From Rhodopseudomonas pentothenatexigens (GTDB lineage Bacteria > Pseudomonadota > Alphaproteobacteria > Rhizobiales > Xanthobacteraceae): a stretch of DNA of 64,000 nt. Positions 36,356 to 45,737 of the stretch are shown piece after piece (positions within the stretch are counted from its first letter, which is position 1; each line of letters starts with the position of its first letter). The DNA lies in the NCBI RefSeq assembly GCF_900218015.1, contig NZ_UFQQ01000004.1, forward strand, positions 186,001 through 250,000. Reading direction: 5' to 3'. The notes below the pieces were generated by a model that searched no databases, was not told where the DNA came from, and worked only from the letters and a program-made list of their open reading frames with translations. The position numbers were made by a program, and so were the translations under genes.

Positions 36356-37621
36356 TCACTCCTGCAGCAGTTGCGACGGCGGAACGAAGTGGCAGGCATT
36401 GCGCCCCGCCTGAGCTTTCGCTTTTGCCAGTTCGGCGCGCGCCACCACCCGCAGATGCACTTCGTCGGGACCGTCCAGGAACCGCATCGCCCGTCCCCAG
36501 GTCCATAAGTACGACAGCGGCGTGTCGGGCGTCAGCCCCATCGCCCCGAACACCTGCATGGCGCGATCGACGATCCGCGTCTGCAGCCGTGCCGCCACCA
36601 CTTTGATGGCCGAGACGTCGATTCGAGCCGCCGCATTGCCAGCGCGGTCCATGCGGTGGGCGGCCTGCATCACGAGCAGGCGGGCCTGATCGATCTCCAG
36701 CCGCGATTCCGCGATCCAGTCCTGGACGTTGGCGAAATCGGCCAGATGTCTGCCGAACGCCTCGCGCTCCAATGCCCGTTCCGCCATCAGTTCCAGCGCG
36801 ACTTCGCATTGGCCAATGGTGCGCATGCAATGATGCACCCGGCCGGGTCCGAGCCGGTCCTGCGCCAGCCGGAAGCCCTTGCCTTCCTCGCCGAGCAGGT
36901 TCGCGACCGGGACCCGGACGTTGCGGAACACCAGTTCGCAATGGCCCTCCGGTGCGTGATAATGCATCACCGGGATGTTACGCGCGATCGTCAGCCCGGG
37001 CGAATTCATCGGCACCAGCAGCATCGAGTGCCGTTCGGTCGACGTCGCCGGCAGATGCTCGCCGGTGACGCCCATCACGATCGCCAGCCTGCAGTTCGGA
37101 TGCGCCGGGCCGGTGATGAACCATTTGCGGCCATTGACCACGTAGTCGTCGCCGTCGCGGGTGATCGTGGTGCGAATGTTGCGGGCGTCGGACGAGGCCG
37201 CGTCGGGCTCGCTCATCGCGAAGCAGGACCTGATCTCGCCGATCAGCAGCGGATCGAGCCATTGGCTGCGCTGCGCCGGCGTCGCCGCGAGGTGCAGCAG
37301 TTCCATGTTGCCGGTATCCGGCGCATTGCAGTTGAACACTTCCGGGGCCCAATGCACCCGGCCCATGATTTCGGCGAGCGGCGCGTATTCGACATTGCTG
37401 AGACGCTGGCCGGGATCCTCGGCGCGAAGCCCCGGCAGAAACAGATTCCACAGATCCTCGGAAAACGCTTTTGATTTCAGCCGCTCGATCAGGTCCTGCG
37501 GATAGCGCCCGGCGGCGACCTCGCGGTGCCAGGCGACGTTGGCGGGCTCGACGTGGAAGCGCATGAAGTCGGAAAGCTGCGCGCGCAGCCGTTGCACCTT
37601 GTCGCTGTAGTCGAAATCCAT
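36356..37621 (-). CDS. Acyl-CoA dehydrogenase
   Basis: This 421-residue FAD enzyme is predicted to introduce an alpha-beta double bond into an acyl-CoA. The flavin/substrate segment CFAMSEPDAASSDARN is typical, as are KWFITGPAHPNC and the C-terminal LDGPDEVHLR. It resembles the ACAD11-like branch, which often takes long or branched substrates. It starts a short cluster on the minus strand, but no electron-transfer flavoprotein genes are nearby. Confidence 0.9.
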   Translation of the reverse strand: MDFDYSDKVQRLRAQLSDFMRFHVEPANVAWHREVAAGRYPQDLIERLKSKAFSEDLWNLFLPGLRAEDPGQRLSNVEYAPLAEIMGRVHWAPEVFNCNAPDTGNMELLHLAATPAQRSQWLDPLLIGEIRSCFAMSEPDAASSDARNIRTTITRDGDDYVVNGRKWFITGPAHPNCRLAIVMGVTGEHLPATSTERHSMLLVPMNSPGLTIARNIPVMHYHAPEGHCELVFRNVRVPVANLLGEEGKGFRLAQDRLGPGRVHHCMRTIGQCEVALELMAERALEREAFGRHLADFANVQDWIAESRLEIDQARLLVMQAAHRMDRAGNAAARIDVSAIKVVAARLQTRIVDRAMQVFGAMGLTPDTPLSYLWTWGRAMRFLDGPDEVHLRVVARAELAKAKAQAGRNACHFVPPSQLLQE

Positions 37622-37701
37622 GCGGGGCTCTCAGGCGGGAAGAGCGGCGGAGCGTTCCGCCGAGGGCGATGGCGCCGGGCGCGGCGGCGCCGCGTCCGGG
37701 A

Positions 37702-38046
37702 TCAGTTGCGCTTCAGGCTGAGGATGTAGTGGACGATCTCGGCCGCATCGCCGGGCGCGATGATGAAGTTCGGCATGGTGGTGTGGTTGGAGCGCAGGAA
37801 CACGTTCAGCGACAGCGCTGTGGTCGACGGCAGGTTGGCGATCCGCTGGAATGCCGGGCCCTTGCCGTCGCGCACGTCACCGGGCTCGATGGCATGGCAC
37901 TCCGCACACCATCCGGCGGCCAGCCTGTGCCCGGTCGAAATGCCGTCCTGCGGCGCGGCGCCACCCGCCCGGTGCAGCCGGACGACCAGCAGCACCGCGA
38001 TGATCAGAACCGCCGTCGCCAGCAGCCGGACCCACCCGTGTGACAT
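37702..38046 (-). CDS. Membrane-anchored monoheme cytochrome c
   Basis: This 114-residue protein has an uncleaved-looking N-terminal helix (about 7-23) and a class I cytochrome c domain. The heme site is CAECH (Cys47, Cys50, His51) and the likely axial ligand is Met91 in TTMPNF. It begins 6 bp after the DUF6455 gene and is presumably controlled by the FixK-type box upstream of that gene, pointing to expression under low oxygen. Confidence 0.9.
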   Translation of the reverse strand: MSHGWVRLLATAVLIIAVLLVVRLHRAGGAAPQDGISTGHRLAAGWCAECHAIEPGDVRDGKGPAFQRIANLPSTTALSLNVFLRSNHTTMPNFIIAPGDAAEIVHYILSLKRN

Positions 38047-38052
38047 CGTCGC

Positions 38053-38487
38053 TCAGTGGCGGACGGTGTCGGGAGAGACGTGGAAATCCTTCTCCAGCGC
38101 GTCGAGCGTGACCTTGTTGGCGCAGTACGCCTGATAGTGCTCGGCCAGCGATCCGTCGGCGATGTCGTGATCGCATTCGGCCTTGTGGCGGCACAGCGCG
38201 CAGACGCGTTCGAGGTCGCGCATTACCAGCGGCTGGGCGCGCGTGATCGCAGCTTCGTCGATGCCGAGGACCTTGAGCAGCTCCGGCAGTTCTTCGACCT
38301 TGTGCGGTCCCTGGCGGACCAGTTCGTCGAGATCGGAGGCGGTCACGCCGAGATCGTGCGCGATCCGGCCGAATTCGGCGGAATCGAACTGACACATTTC
38401 GACGACCTCACGCCGGTGCTTCAGCCATTCGGCGAAGGTTTCGATCAGCCGGTCGACCAGCGGATAGGGGTGGCTATGGGCAGGCAT
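38053..38487 (-). CDS. DUF6455 family Cys-rich protein
   Basis: This 144-residue protein has a C-terminal four-cysteine signature (VCALC ... ECDHD ... YCANK) typical of the DUF6455 family and suggestive of a metal or iron-sulfur site. The ATG at 38487 sits 5 nt after GGAGGG, so I prefer it to the ATG four codons upstream. The N-terminal half is helical. It is first in a two-gene operon with the cytochrome. Confidence 0.85.
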   Translation of the reverse strand: MPAHSHPYPLVDRLIETFAEWLKHRREVVEMCQFDSAEFGRIAHDLGVTASDLDELVRQGPHKVEELPELLKVLGIDEAAITRAQPLVMRDLERVCALCRHKAECDHDIADGSLAEHYQAYCANKVTLDALEKDFHVSPDTVRH

Positions 38488-38546
38488 TTCGCCCTCCATG
38501 GTGTCTGACGGTGCCGGTACAATCGCCGACGCTCGCCCCGATCACA

Positions 38547-38560
38547 TTGCGTTAGATCAA
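38547..38560. promoter_or_regulatory. FixK/FNR-type box
   Basis: TTGC-GTTAGA-TCAA matches the FixK2 consensus TTG(A/C)-N6-(T/G)CAA. It lies 60 bp upstream of the DUF6455 start, a sensible distance for a class II activator site. It predicts microaerobic activation of the DUF6455-cytochrome c pair. Confidence 0.65.
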
Positions 38561-38688
38561 GCAAATCGACCTCGGAAATCACCGAAGGCAAATGGCCGGA
38601 GCTACCACACCGGTTGTTTGTTCGCTGTGCGGAATGGGGATTTGTGGTGATACGCGGTTCGCGTGTTGTCGTCGCCGACGAGTCTTGC

Positions 38689-40491
38689 TCAGCGCCGCGC
38701 GTAGGTGGCGCGCGTCAGAGTCTGGCGCGCTTGTTCGATATGGCGGCCCGGCGCGTCGGGGCGTCCGCTGCTGAATGCCGGCAGCGACGGCTTGAGCTCC
38801 TCCAGAAAGATCGGTTTGGAGAAGTAGTAGCCCTGCGCGTAGCGGATCCGCGTCATCGCCTGCAGATACGCGAGCTCCTCGAAGGTCTCGAGTCCTTCGG
38901 CAATCACCGTCATGCCGAGCGCCTCGCTGAGCGATTCGATCGCCCGCAGGATGCCCTGGCTGCGCGGCCGCTTGTGGATGTCGGTGATGAACGAGCGGTC
39001 GATCTTGATCTCGTCGGCGGTGATGTCGGCCAGTGCCGACAGCGACGAATAGCCGATGCCGAAATCATCGATCGAGATGCCGACGCCGATCGCGCGCAGC
39101 ATCGGCAGGATCTCCTTCTGGAAGTGCGCCTTGGCGACGAAGGCGTCCTCGGTGACTTCGACCATGAACCGCGTCGGGCACTCGGTGGCGGCCAGCGCCG
39201 CGCAGAACGAGCGCATGAACTCCGGCGAGCCGGCCTGTTTGGCGGCGACGTTGATGCTGATGCTGGCCCCCTCGCCGAAGGTGTCGTTGATCAGGTCGAT
39301 CGACTTCATGATCTCGGCGAGCACCAGGTGGGTGAGTTCGTCGATCAGACCGAGCTCGACGGCGAGATCGACGAAGGTGCCCGGTGCCTGGATCACGCCG
39401 TCGTCGTCGCGCAGCCGCACCAGGGCTTCGATGCCCTTGATCTCGTTGGTGCGGATATCGACCTTGGGCTGGAACGCGCAGCAGAACCGCTTGTCGAGAA
39501 TGGCCTGGCGCAGCGACTGCTCGACCGCCATCCGCTCCAGCGCCTCACGTTCCATCGCCAGATCGAAGATCGCCGAGGCGCCCTTGGCGACGCTCTTGAC
39601 CCGGTACATGGCGATGTCGGCATTCTGTCGCAGTGCCTCGTAGGTGCGGCCGTGCTCCGGATACAGGCTGACGCCGATCGAGGCCGAGGCGAATACTTCG
39701 GTGCCGTCGATGTAGAACGGCGCCTTCAGCCGCTGCAGCAGGAATTCGATGTGGTCCGCGACCTCCGCCTCGCTCGCCACCGGGGCGAGCAGCAGCAGGA
39801 ACTCGTCGCCGCTGATTCGCGACAGCACGTCGGTGTCGCGGAGTTCCAGCGACAGCCGCCTGGCGATCCCGACCAGCAGCGCGTCGCCGACCGAGTGGCC
39901 GTAGTAATCGTTGATATGCTTGAAATTGTCGACGTCGAGAAACGCCAGCGCGAAGCGCTGCGACGCATCGTCCTGCAGCAGCGCGGTGACGTGACGTTCG
40001 ATCACGGTGCGGTTGGGCAGGCCGGTGAGTTCGTCGTAATAGGCGCGGCGGAACAACTCGTCCTCGACCGCCTTCTGCTCGGTGACGTCGAGCGAACTCG
40101 ACAGCAGCAATCTGCGTCCCGCGATCTCGACCGGCTTGTGTGCGGTCAGCAGCGCCCGCGCCGCGCCGTCGAATGCGATCCGTTCCTCGCGCGTACCGGC
40201 CTGGCCTTGCGCCAGCAGCGCGGCGCCGTCGCTGCGGCGTTGGTCGAGCGGCAGGTTGCCGGCGGCCTCGGTCGCCGCGGCGGCCAGCCGATATTGCGCG
40301 GCGGCAGCGTCGTTGACGAAGATGAGGCGGCCTTGCTCGTCCTGCACCGTCACAGCCGACGGCAGGGCCCGGACGATCTCCTTGAACAGGCGCAGGTCCG
40401 CGGCGTCCGGCTCGGCTGCCGGAACCCCGGTCTCGCCGGTGGCGGTCTCGGCCGTCGCGGTCGGGACATGAGATGGTACGGCGCTCGTCAT
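38689..40491 (-). CDS. PAS-GGDEF-EAL protein
   Basis: This soluble protein of 600 residues has a PAS-like N-terminal domain (about 30-140), then a GGDEF domain reading SGDEF with an RDTD I-site upstream, then an EAL domain with GIEALVRLR and the later SIDDFGIGYSSL and VIAEGLET segments. The Gly-to-Ser change in GGDEF is common and usually still active. It is predicted to modulate cyclic-di-GMP. Confidence 0.92.
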   Translation of the reverse strand: MTSAVPSHVPTATAETATGETGVPAAEPDAADLRLFKEIVRALPSAVTVQDEQGRLIFVNDAAAAQYRLAAAATEAAGNLPLDQRRSDGAALLAQGQAGTREERIAFDGAARALLTAHKPVEIAGRRLLLSSSLDVTEQKAVEDELFRRAYYDELTGLPNRTVIERHVTALLQDDASQRFALAFLDVDNFKHINDYYGHSVGDALLVGIARRLSLELRDTDVLSRISGDEFLLLLAPVASEAEVADHIEFLLQRLKAPFYIDGTEVFASASIGVSLYPEHGRTYEALRQNADIAMYRVKSVAKGASAIFDLAMEREALERMAVEQSLRQAILDKRFCCAFQPKVDIRTNEIKGIEALVRLRDDDGVIQAPGTFVDLAVELGLIDELTHLVLAEIMKSIDLINDTFGEGASISINVAAKQAGSPEFMRSFCAALAATECPTRFMVEVTEDAFVAKAHFQKEILPMLRAIGVGISIDDFGIGYSSLSALADITADEIKIDRSFITDIHKRPRSQGILRAIESLSEALGMTVIAEGLETFEELAYLQAMTRIRYAQGYYFSKPIFLEELKPSLPAFSSGRPDAPGRHIEQARQTLTRATYARR

Positions 40492-40669
40492 GCGTGCGCA
40501 GGATGGCGAGACGCGCTGTAATAATGGTTAAGTGCAATGGCGAATGCCGGGGCAATGCCGCATCCCCGGCGGATTTGAATTGCAGTCGAGTGATTTGTCA
40601 TTAACAGAGTATCAATTCGGGCAACGAAAGTGGCGGCGGCGACGCGCGGCCCGGCCAGGGGAGGATGCG

Positions 40670-41512
40670 ATGGGACGGCTCGACGGTAAGGTTGCGGTGA
40701 TCACCGGCGCGACCAGCGGAATCGGTTGGCGTACCGCGGAGGTATTCGTCGCCGAAGGCGCCAGGATCGTGGTCGCCGGGCGCCGGGTCGCCGAAGGCGA
40801 GGCGCTGGCGGCGCAACTCGGGGAGTCCTGCGTCTTCAAGCAGACAGACGTCACCGACGAGGCCCAGGTGCAGGCGCTGATCGGCACCGCGCTCGACAAA
40901 TTCGGCCGGCTCGACTGCCTGTTCAACAACGCCGGCGGTCCAGCGCAGACCGGCGGCATCGAAGGGCTCGAGGTCGATCGCTTCGACGCCGCGATGGCGA
41001 CGCTGGTGCGCAGCGTGATGCTGGGCATGAAGCACGCCGCGCCGGTGATGAAGAAGCAGGGGGCCGGCTCGATCATCAACAACGGCAGCATCGCCGGCCG
41101 GCTCGCCGGATTCTCGTCGTCGCTGGTGTACGGGGCCGCCAAGGCTGCGGTGAATCACTTCACCAGGTGCGTGGCAATGGAGCTCGGCGAATCCGGCGTG
41201 CGCGTCAATTCGATCTCGCCCGGCGCGATCGCCACCGGGATCTTCGGCAAGGCGCTCGGGCTGACCACCGATGCGGCCGAAAAGACTGCCGCGGTCATGC
41301 GCGAGGTGTACAAGACCGCGCAGCCGATCCAGCGGGCCGGCGTGCCGGACGATATCGCCCATGCCGCGGTCTTCCTCGCCAGCGACGAATCGACCTTCAT
41401 CAACGGCCATGACCTCGTTGTCGACGGCGGCATCACTGGCGGCCGCAATTGGACCGCGCAGCAGCAGGGCTACGTGGCGTTGCGCAAGGCGTTCGATCAG
41501 GCCGAGGGGTGA
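40670..41512 (+). CDS. Short-chain dehydrogenase/reductase
   Basis: This 280-residue classical SDR has the cofactor motif TGATSGIG at about 13-20, NNAGG near 88-92, and the catalytic tetrad with Ser in NNGSIAG and Tyr/Lys in YGAAKAA. The start ATG at 40670 has an AGGGGAGGA site 5 nt upstream, so the longer frame is not used. The substrate is unknown. It could act on a hydroxylated product of the nearby P450, but the genes are convergent and this is speculation. Confidence 0.92.
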   Translation: MGRLDGKVAVITGATSGIGWRTAEVFVAEGARIVVAGRRVAEGEALAAQLGESCVFKQTDVTDEAQVQALIGTALDKFGRLDCLFNNAGGPAQTGGIEGLEVDRFDAAMATLVRSVMLGMKHAAPVMKKQGAGSIINNGSIAGRLAGFSSSLVYGAAKAAVNHFTRCVAMELGESGVRVNSISPGAIATGIFGKALGLTTDAAEKTAAVMREVYKTAQPIQRAGVPDDIAHAAVFLASDESTFINGHDLVVDGGITGGRNWTAQQQGYVALRKAFDQAEG

Positions 41513-41535
41513 GACAACGGCGAAGAACTCGCCCC

Positions 41536-41615
41536 TCATTGCGAGGAGCGAAGCGACGAAGCAATCCATAGCCAGATGCACCGAACTCTGGATTGCTTCG
41601 CTTCGCTCGCAATGA
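41536..41615. repeat. REP-like palindromic repeat, intact copy 2
   Basis: This ~80-bp palindrome (TCATTGCGAGGAGCGAAGCG ... CGCTCGCAATGA) is nearly identical to the copy at 5216-5295. Its inner arm GACGAAGCAATCCA contains the sequence read by the guide of the insertion sequence at 45661-47198. It lies between convergent SDR and P450 genes and may double as a terminator. Confidence 0.9.
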
Positions 41616-41635
41616 CGAGGATGCTGTCCTGCGAA

Positions 41636-43015
41636 CTACTTCGCCGACGCAACCTGCACCCGCAACCCGTCCTTCGGCTTTGGAATCGGCCACATCTGCC
41701 ACGCAGTTTGGTAGTTCGGCGGCAGCGACAGGTCGAGGTGCTGCAGCAGGTGCACGGCGAAGCACTTTGCCTGCATGTAGGCGAAATTCAGCCCCAGGCA
41801 CATGTGGGCGCCGCCGCCATAGGGAATCCAGGCGAAACGGTGGCGGCCGCGGGAGGCTTCGTCGGTGAAGCGCAGCGGATCGAACCGATCGGGGTTCGGC
41901 CAGATTTCCGGCATGTGATGGGTGTAGAGAGGATTGACCGCCACCATGGTGCCGGCCGGAATCGTGTAGCCCTTGAAGCTGAAGGCGCGCGTCGCCCGCC
42001 GCGGCAGCGACGGCACCGGCGGCCGCAGCCGCATCGCTTCCTTGAAGGCCATTTCGGTGAGCGGCAGCGCGTCGAGCTGTTCGAAGCTGATCGGTTCGCC
42101 GGGTTTGAGACCAAGGCCGGCGATTTCCTCGCGCAGCTTGTGCTGCCATTCCGGATGCGCCGCCGTCGCGGCGACGAAGGAGGTCAGCGACGACGTCAGC
42201 GTGTCGTGCGCCGCCATCATCAGGAAGCTCATGTGATCGATGATCGCCTGGTTTGACAGCAGCGCGCCGTCGTCGTGGGTGGCGCGGCAGAGCTGCGAGA
42301 ACAAATCGTCGCCGCCCTTGGCGCGGCGGATCGGAATCTGTTCGGCGAAGTAAGCGACGATGCGCTGCCGGCCCTTGACGCCGCGAGCCATCGCGGTGCC
42401 CGGCCAGGGCTTCCGGATCGGCGCGACTGAAGCTGCGACCATGTCGATGAAGGCGCGGTTGACCTCTTCGGTCTCGGCGCCGATCGCGGTGCCGAGGAAC
42501 GAGGTCGCGGCGAGATCGAGCGTGAGCTGTTTCATCGCCGGATAGCACAGCATCTCGCCGGGACGGGCGCGCCACTCCGCGATGCGGCGGGCGATGCCGG
42601 CGTTGAGTTCGGCCAGATAGGACTGCATCGGGCCGGCCTTGAACGCCACCGACAGCGTGCGCCGGTGTAGCCGGTGCTCGTCGAAATCGAGCATCATCAG
42701 GCCGCGCGGAAACAGCCGTCCGAGGATCGGGCCCCAGCCGTGGGTCGAGGAAAACAGCTTGGTATTGTCGAACAGCACCAGCTCGTTGGCTTCCGGCCCG
42801 AGCAGGGTGATCGAGGTCTCGCCGAGCACGCGGCTGCGATAGACCGGACCGTAGGTCCGCGCCATCTTCTCGACCTCACCCTTTGGATCGGCAAGTACCG
42901 CCAGTGTCCGGCCGATGATCGGCCAGCCTTCGTCACCGGGAATGTGGGCGAGCGCGCTCGGCTTCGGCGGCAAGAGCGGTGCGACGAGCGACGAATCCGC
43001 GACCTGGATCGACAT
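41636..43015 (-). CDS. Cytochrome P450
   Basis: This 459-residue heme monooxygenase has the I-helix motif AAHDT, ExxR in EAMRLRPP, and the heme loop PYGGGAHMCLG with ligand Cys406. The start MSIQVADSS at 43015 has an AGGGAGG site 5 nt upstream and is preferred to a 35-residue longer frame. No membrane anchor is seen, so it is probably a soluble bacterial P450. Redox partners are not encoded nearby and the substrate is unknown. Confidence 0.94.
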   Translation of the reverse strand: MSIQVADSSLVAPLLPPKPSALAHIPGDEGWPIIGRTLAVLADPKGEVEKMARTYGPVYRSRVLGETSITLLGPEANELVLFDNTKLFSSTHGWGPILGRLFPRGLMMLDFDEHRLHRRTLSVAFKAGPMQSYLAELNAGIARRIAEWRARPGEMLCYPAMKQLTLDLAATSFLGTAIGAETEEVNRAFIDMVAASVAPIRKPWPGTAMARGVKGRQRIVAYFAEQIPIRRAKGGDDLFSQLCRATHDDGALLSNQAIIDHMSFLMMAAHDTLTSSLTSFVAATAAHPEWQHKLREEIAGLGLKPGEPISFEQLDALPLTEMAFKEAMRLRPPVPSLPRRATRAFSFKGYTIPAGTMVAVNPLYTHHMPEIWPNPDRFDPLRFTDEASRGRHRFAWIPYGGGAHMCLGLNFAYMQAKCFAVHLLQHLDLSLPPNYQTAWQMWPIPKPKDGLRVQVASAK

Positions 43016-43136
43016 GGGGCCTCCCTCGGCATGTTGCAGCGGCCTTGCGGAGGTTTGCCCCCGTTCTGTGGCGCATTGCAGTTGAAAATAGGAGGCGTGC
43101 GCTCGGCTTGGCAAGGCCAAACCGAAACGGCGAGGA

Positions 43137-44531
43137 TTATGACGCAGCGGCCAGCGGCTGGCGCAGCGGCGGCTCGGGCGGCGCCAGGATGGTCATCGGG
43201 ACGGTGACGCCGCGCAGCGGGTAGTCGCCGAGCGGCTCCAGCGGTGCGTCGATATGGGTCGCGGCCGCCGCCGTCACCAGAATGCTGCGGCCGATGCTCT
43301 TTTGCAGAGCTTCGACCCGGCTGGTTTCGTTGACGGCCGGTCCGATCACGGTGAAGTCGAGCCGTTCGGCGGCGCCGATATTACCGAAGAACACTTCGCC
43401 CTCGTGCAGCGCGATGCCGGCGCGGAGCGGCCGCCAGCCTTCGCAGTTCACGCCCGCCGGGTTGACCAGGTTGAGCCGCCCCAGCCCTGCCTGCGCCTCG
43501 ATCGCGGCCGTCAGCGCGGCGTTACCTGCGACGCGCGGATCGTCGCCGAGCGGAAACACCGCCAGCAGCCCGTCGCCGATGAACTTCAGCACGTCGCCGC
43601 CGTTGCGCAGCACCGCGTCGGCGAACACCTCGAAGTACGCGTTCAGCAGCGCGATCATGTCGTTGCCGCACAGCCGGTCGGACAGATCGGTGAAGCCGCG
43701 CAGGTCCGACATCCAGATGATGGCGCGGATCGGCTCGCCGGCGCCGCGCTTGATGTCACCGCTCAGCACCTTGGCGCCGGCCACCGGGCCGAGATAGGCG
43801 CCGAGCGCGTTGATGGCGATCCGGGTGGCGACGTGGCGGCCGACATGCAGGCCGAATAGCGTCAGCAACCGCTGAAACGTCGCCAGGTGCTCGTCGCTGA
43901 AGCCGCCGGGCTGCGTGGTTGCCAGCGTAATGGCGTGGCGAAAACGGTCGCCGCCCATCGGCAGCGCCAGGTACTCAGTGTAACCGCCGGCCGCGAGGTC
44001 GCGCATGATCGGGAATTCCGCCTGCGCGGCGGCATCCTGCGGATTGCGCCGGATCGCCTTGCCGCCCTCGAACAGGTGGTGCAGCGGATTGAGCCGGAAC
44101 GCGTCGGTGTCGACGGTCGATTGGTTGACCTGGACCTCGTCGCACAGCCCGTCGGAGGCGCGCCAGTTCCAGGCGAAGCCGAGCAGCTGCGGATGCAGCG
44201 TGCGGATATGCAGCGTGGCGCGATGCACCGGCAGCCCGACCGCGGTCATCCGCCACATTAGCGATTCGAACGTCAGCAGCATTTCCGGCTCGGCGGAGGC
44301 TTCATGCAGCAACCAGGTGTCCAGCTCCGTCAGCGTGATGCTGGCGGGGATGCAGGCGGGCCCGCGCTGGCTGCGGCGGACGATGCTGACGCCGGCGGGA
44401 TAGACGCGCATCGCGTCGGGTGGTGCAGTCGGATCGGTCACGCAGGAACTTTCGCTCAGGATTGCGGCGGCAGCGAGCCGCGACGGCCTGCCGCACAAGG
44501 CGATCTTGCCCCGGCCGGCGGCATTCCCCAT
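43137..44531 (-). CDS. Class III adenylate/guanylate cyclase
   Basis: This is a 464-residue protein. The N-terminal half is an uncharacterised, GAF-like sensor region. The C-terminal cyclase domain has metal aspartates in [11 protein letters not shown] and [10 protein letters not shown], an adenine-selecting Lys in LKFIGDG, and the catalytic segment [11 protein letters not shown]. It most likely makes cAMP. Start choice is uncertain: a GTG at 44441 would drop 30 Ala/Arg-rich residues. It is divergent from htpX with 56 bp between starts. Confidence 0.9.
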   Translation of the reverse strand: MGNAAGRGKIALCGRPSRLAAAAILSESSCVTDPTAPPDAMRVYPAGVSIVRRSQRGPACIPASITLTELDTWLLHEASAEPEMLLTFESLMWRMTAVGLPVHRATLHIRTLHPQLLGFAWNWRASDGLCDEVQVNQSTVDTDAFRLNPLHHLFEGGKAIRRNPQDAAAQAEFPIMRDLAAGGYTEYLALPMGGDRFRHAITLATTQPGGFSDEHLATFQRLLTLFGLHVGRHVATRIAINALGAYLGPVAGAKVLSGDIKRGAGEPIRAIIWMSDLRGFTDLSDRLCGNDMIALLNAYFEVFADAVLRNGGDVLKFIGDGLLAVFPLGDDPRVAGNAALTAAIEAQAGLGRLNLVNPAGVNCEGWRPLRAGIALHEGEVFFGNIGAAERLDFTVIGPAVNETSRVEALQKSIGRSILVTAAAATHIDAPLEPLGDYPLRGVTVPMTILAPPEPPLRQPLAAAS

Positions 44532-44587
44532 CTCACGGATGCGTTATCCGGGCTCCCGTCGCGGAGCGGAGACGCAGGAGGAGGACC

Positions 44588-45556
44588 ATGAGTTACTTCA
44601 AGACCGCTCTCTTGCTGGCCGGCCTGACCGCGCTGTTCATGGGGGTCGGCTATCTGATCGGCGGCGCCAACGGCGCGCTGATTGCTTTGCTCGTCGCCGC
44701 GGCGATGAACATCTTCACCTATTGGAATTCCGACCGGATGGTGCTGTCGATGTACGGCGCCCAGGAGGTCGACGAGCGCGCGGCGCCCGATCTCTACCGG
44801 ATAGTGGCGGAACTGGCCGGCCGCGCCTCGCTGCCGATGCCGCGGGTGTTCATCATGGACAACCCGCAGCCGAACGCGTTCGCCACCGGCCGCAATCCGG
44901 AGAACGCCGCCGTCGCCGTGACCACCGGGCTGATGCAGTCGCTCAGCCGCGAGGAGCTCGCCGGCGTGGTGGCGCACGAGCTGGCGCACATCAAGAACCA
45001 CGACACGCTGCTGATGACCATCACGGCGACGATCGCCGGTGCGATCTCGATGGTGGCGCAGTTCGGCATGTTCTTCGGCGGCAACCGCGACAACAACAAC
45101 GGCCCGGGCCTGATCGGCTCGCTGGCGTTGATGATCCTCGCGCCGCTCGGTGCCATGCTGGTGCAGATGGCGATCAGCCGGACCCGTGAATACGCCGCCG
45201 ACGAGATGGGCGCGCGGATCTGCGGTCAGCCGATGTGGCTCGCCTCGGCGCTCGGCCGAATCGAAGCCGCCGCGCATCAGGTGCCGAACGTCGACGCCGA
45301 ACGCTCGCCGGCGACCGCGCACATGTTCATCATCAACCCGCTGTCGGGGCAGGGCATGGACAATCTGTTCGCCACCCACCCGTCCACCGACAACCGGATC
45401 GCGGCGCTGCAGCGGCTCGCCGCCGAAATCGGCGGTTCGACCCGCTCCGCTCCGGCGTTTGCGCGGAGCGGAGCGGCGCCCTGGAGCGGCACCCCGCGCG
45501 GCACCGGCCGCAGCCCCTGGGGCGGCCAGCCGCGTGGCCGAGGTCCGTGGGGTTAA
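44588..45556 (+). CDS. htpX: Membrane zinc metalloprotease HtpX
   Basis: This 322-residue M48 protease degrades damaged inner-membrane proteins. The zinc motif HELAH has ligands His130 and His134 and catalytic Glu131, with the third ligand in REYAADEMG. Two N-terminal and two later membrane helices are predicted. The Gly/Arg/Pro-rich tail of ~40 residues (ending GRGPWG) is longer than in Escherichia coli. A strong terminator lies 26 bp downstream. Confidence 0.95.
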   Translation: MSYFKTALLLAGLTALFMGVGYLIGGANGALIALLVAAAMNIFTYWNSDRMVLSMYGAQEVDERAAPDLYRIVAELAGRASLPMPRVFIMDNPQPNAFATGRNPENAAVAVTTGLMQSLSREELAGVVAHELAHIKNHDTLLMTITATIAGAISMVAQFGMFFGGNRDNNNGPGLIGSLALMILAPLGAMLVQMAISRTREYAADEMGARICGQPMWLASALGRIEAAAHQVPNVDAERSPATAHMFIINPLSGQGMDNLFATHPSTDNRIAALQRLAAEIGGSTRSAPAFARSGAAPWSGTPRGTGRSPWGGQPRGRGPWG

Positions 45557-45582
45557 ATCCAAGGCAGGTGATCGATGCTTCG

Positions 45583-45609
45583 AAGGCCCCGGTTCGCCGG
45601 GGCCTTTTT
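45583..45609 (+). terminator. Rho-independent terminator of htpX
   Basis: A 10-bp stem AAGGCCCCGG/CCGGGGCCTT with a TTCG tetraloop is followed by a T run. Confidence 0.92.
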
Positions 45610-45630
45610 GCTGATCGGTGGCCTTCACCC

Positions 45631-45660
45631 GTCATTACGAGGAGCCGAAGGGCGACGAAG
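45631..45660. repeat. Left half of REP-like repeat copy 3, split by insertion
   Basis: These 30 bp begin GTCATTACGAGGAGCCGAAG and stop at GACGAAG. They correspond to the 5' arm of the intact copies. The matching right half resumes as CAATCCAG at 47199, after the insertion sequence. Confidence 0.85.
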
Positions 45661-45737
45661 ATTCCATGGGGGTGGATAGCAGCCGGTTCTGAGGTCAGGC
45701 TGAGGTTGCGTAATCCATCGCCTTTGGAGACAACCGA

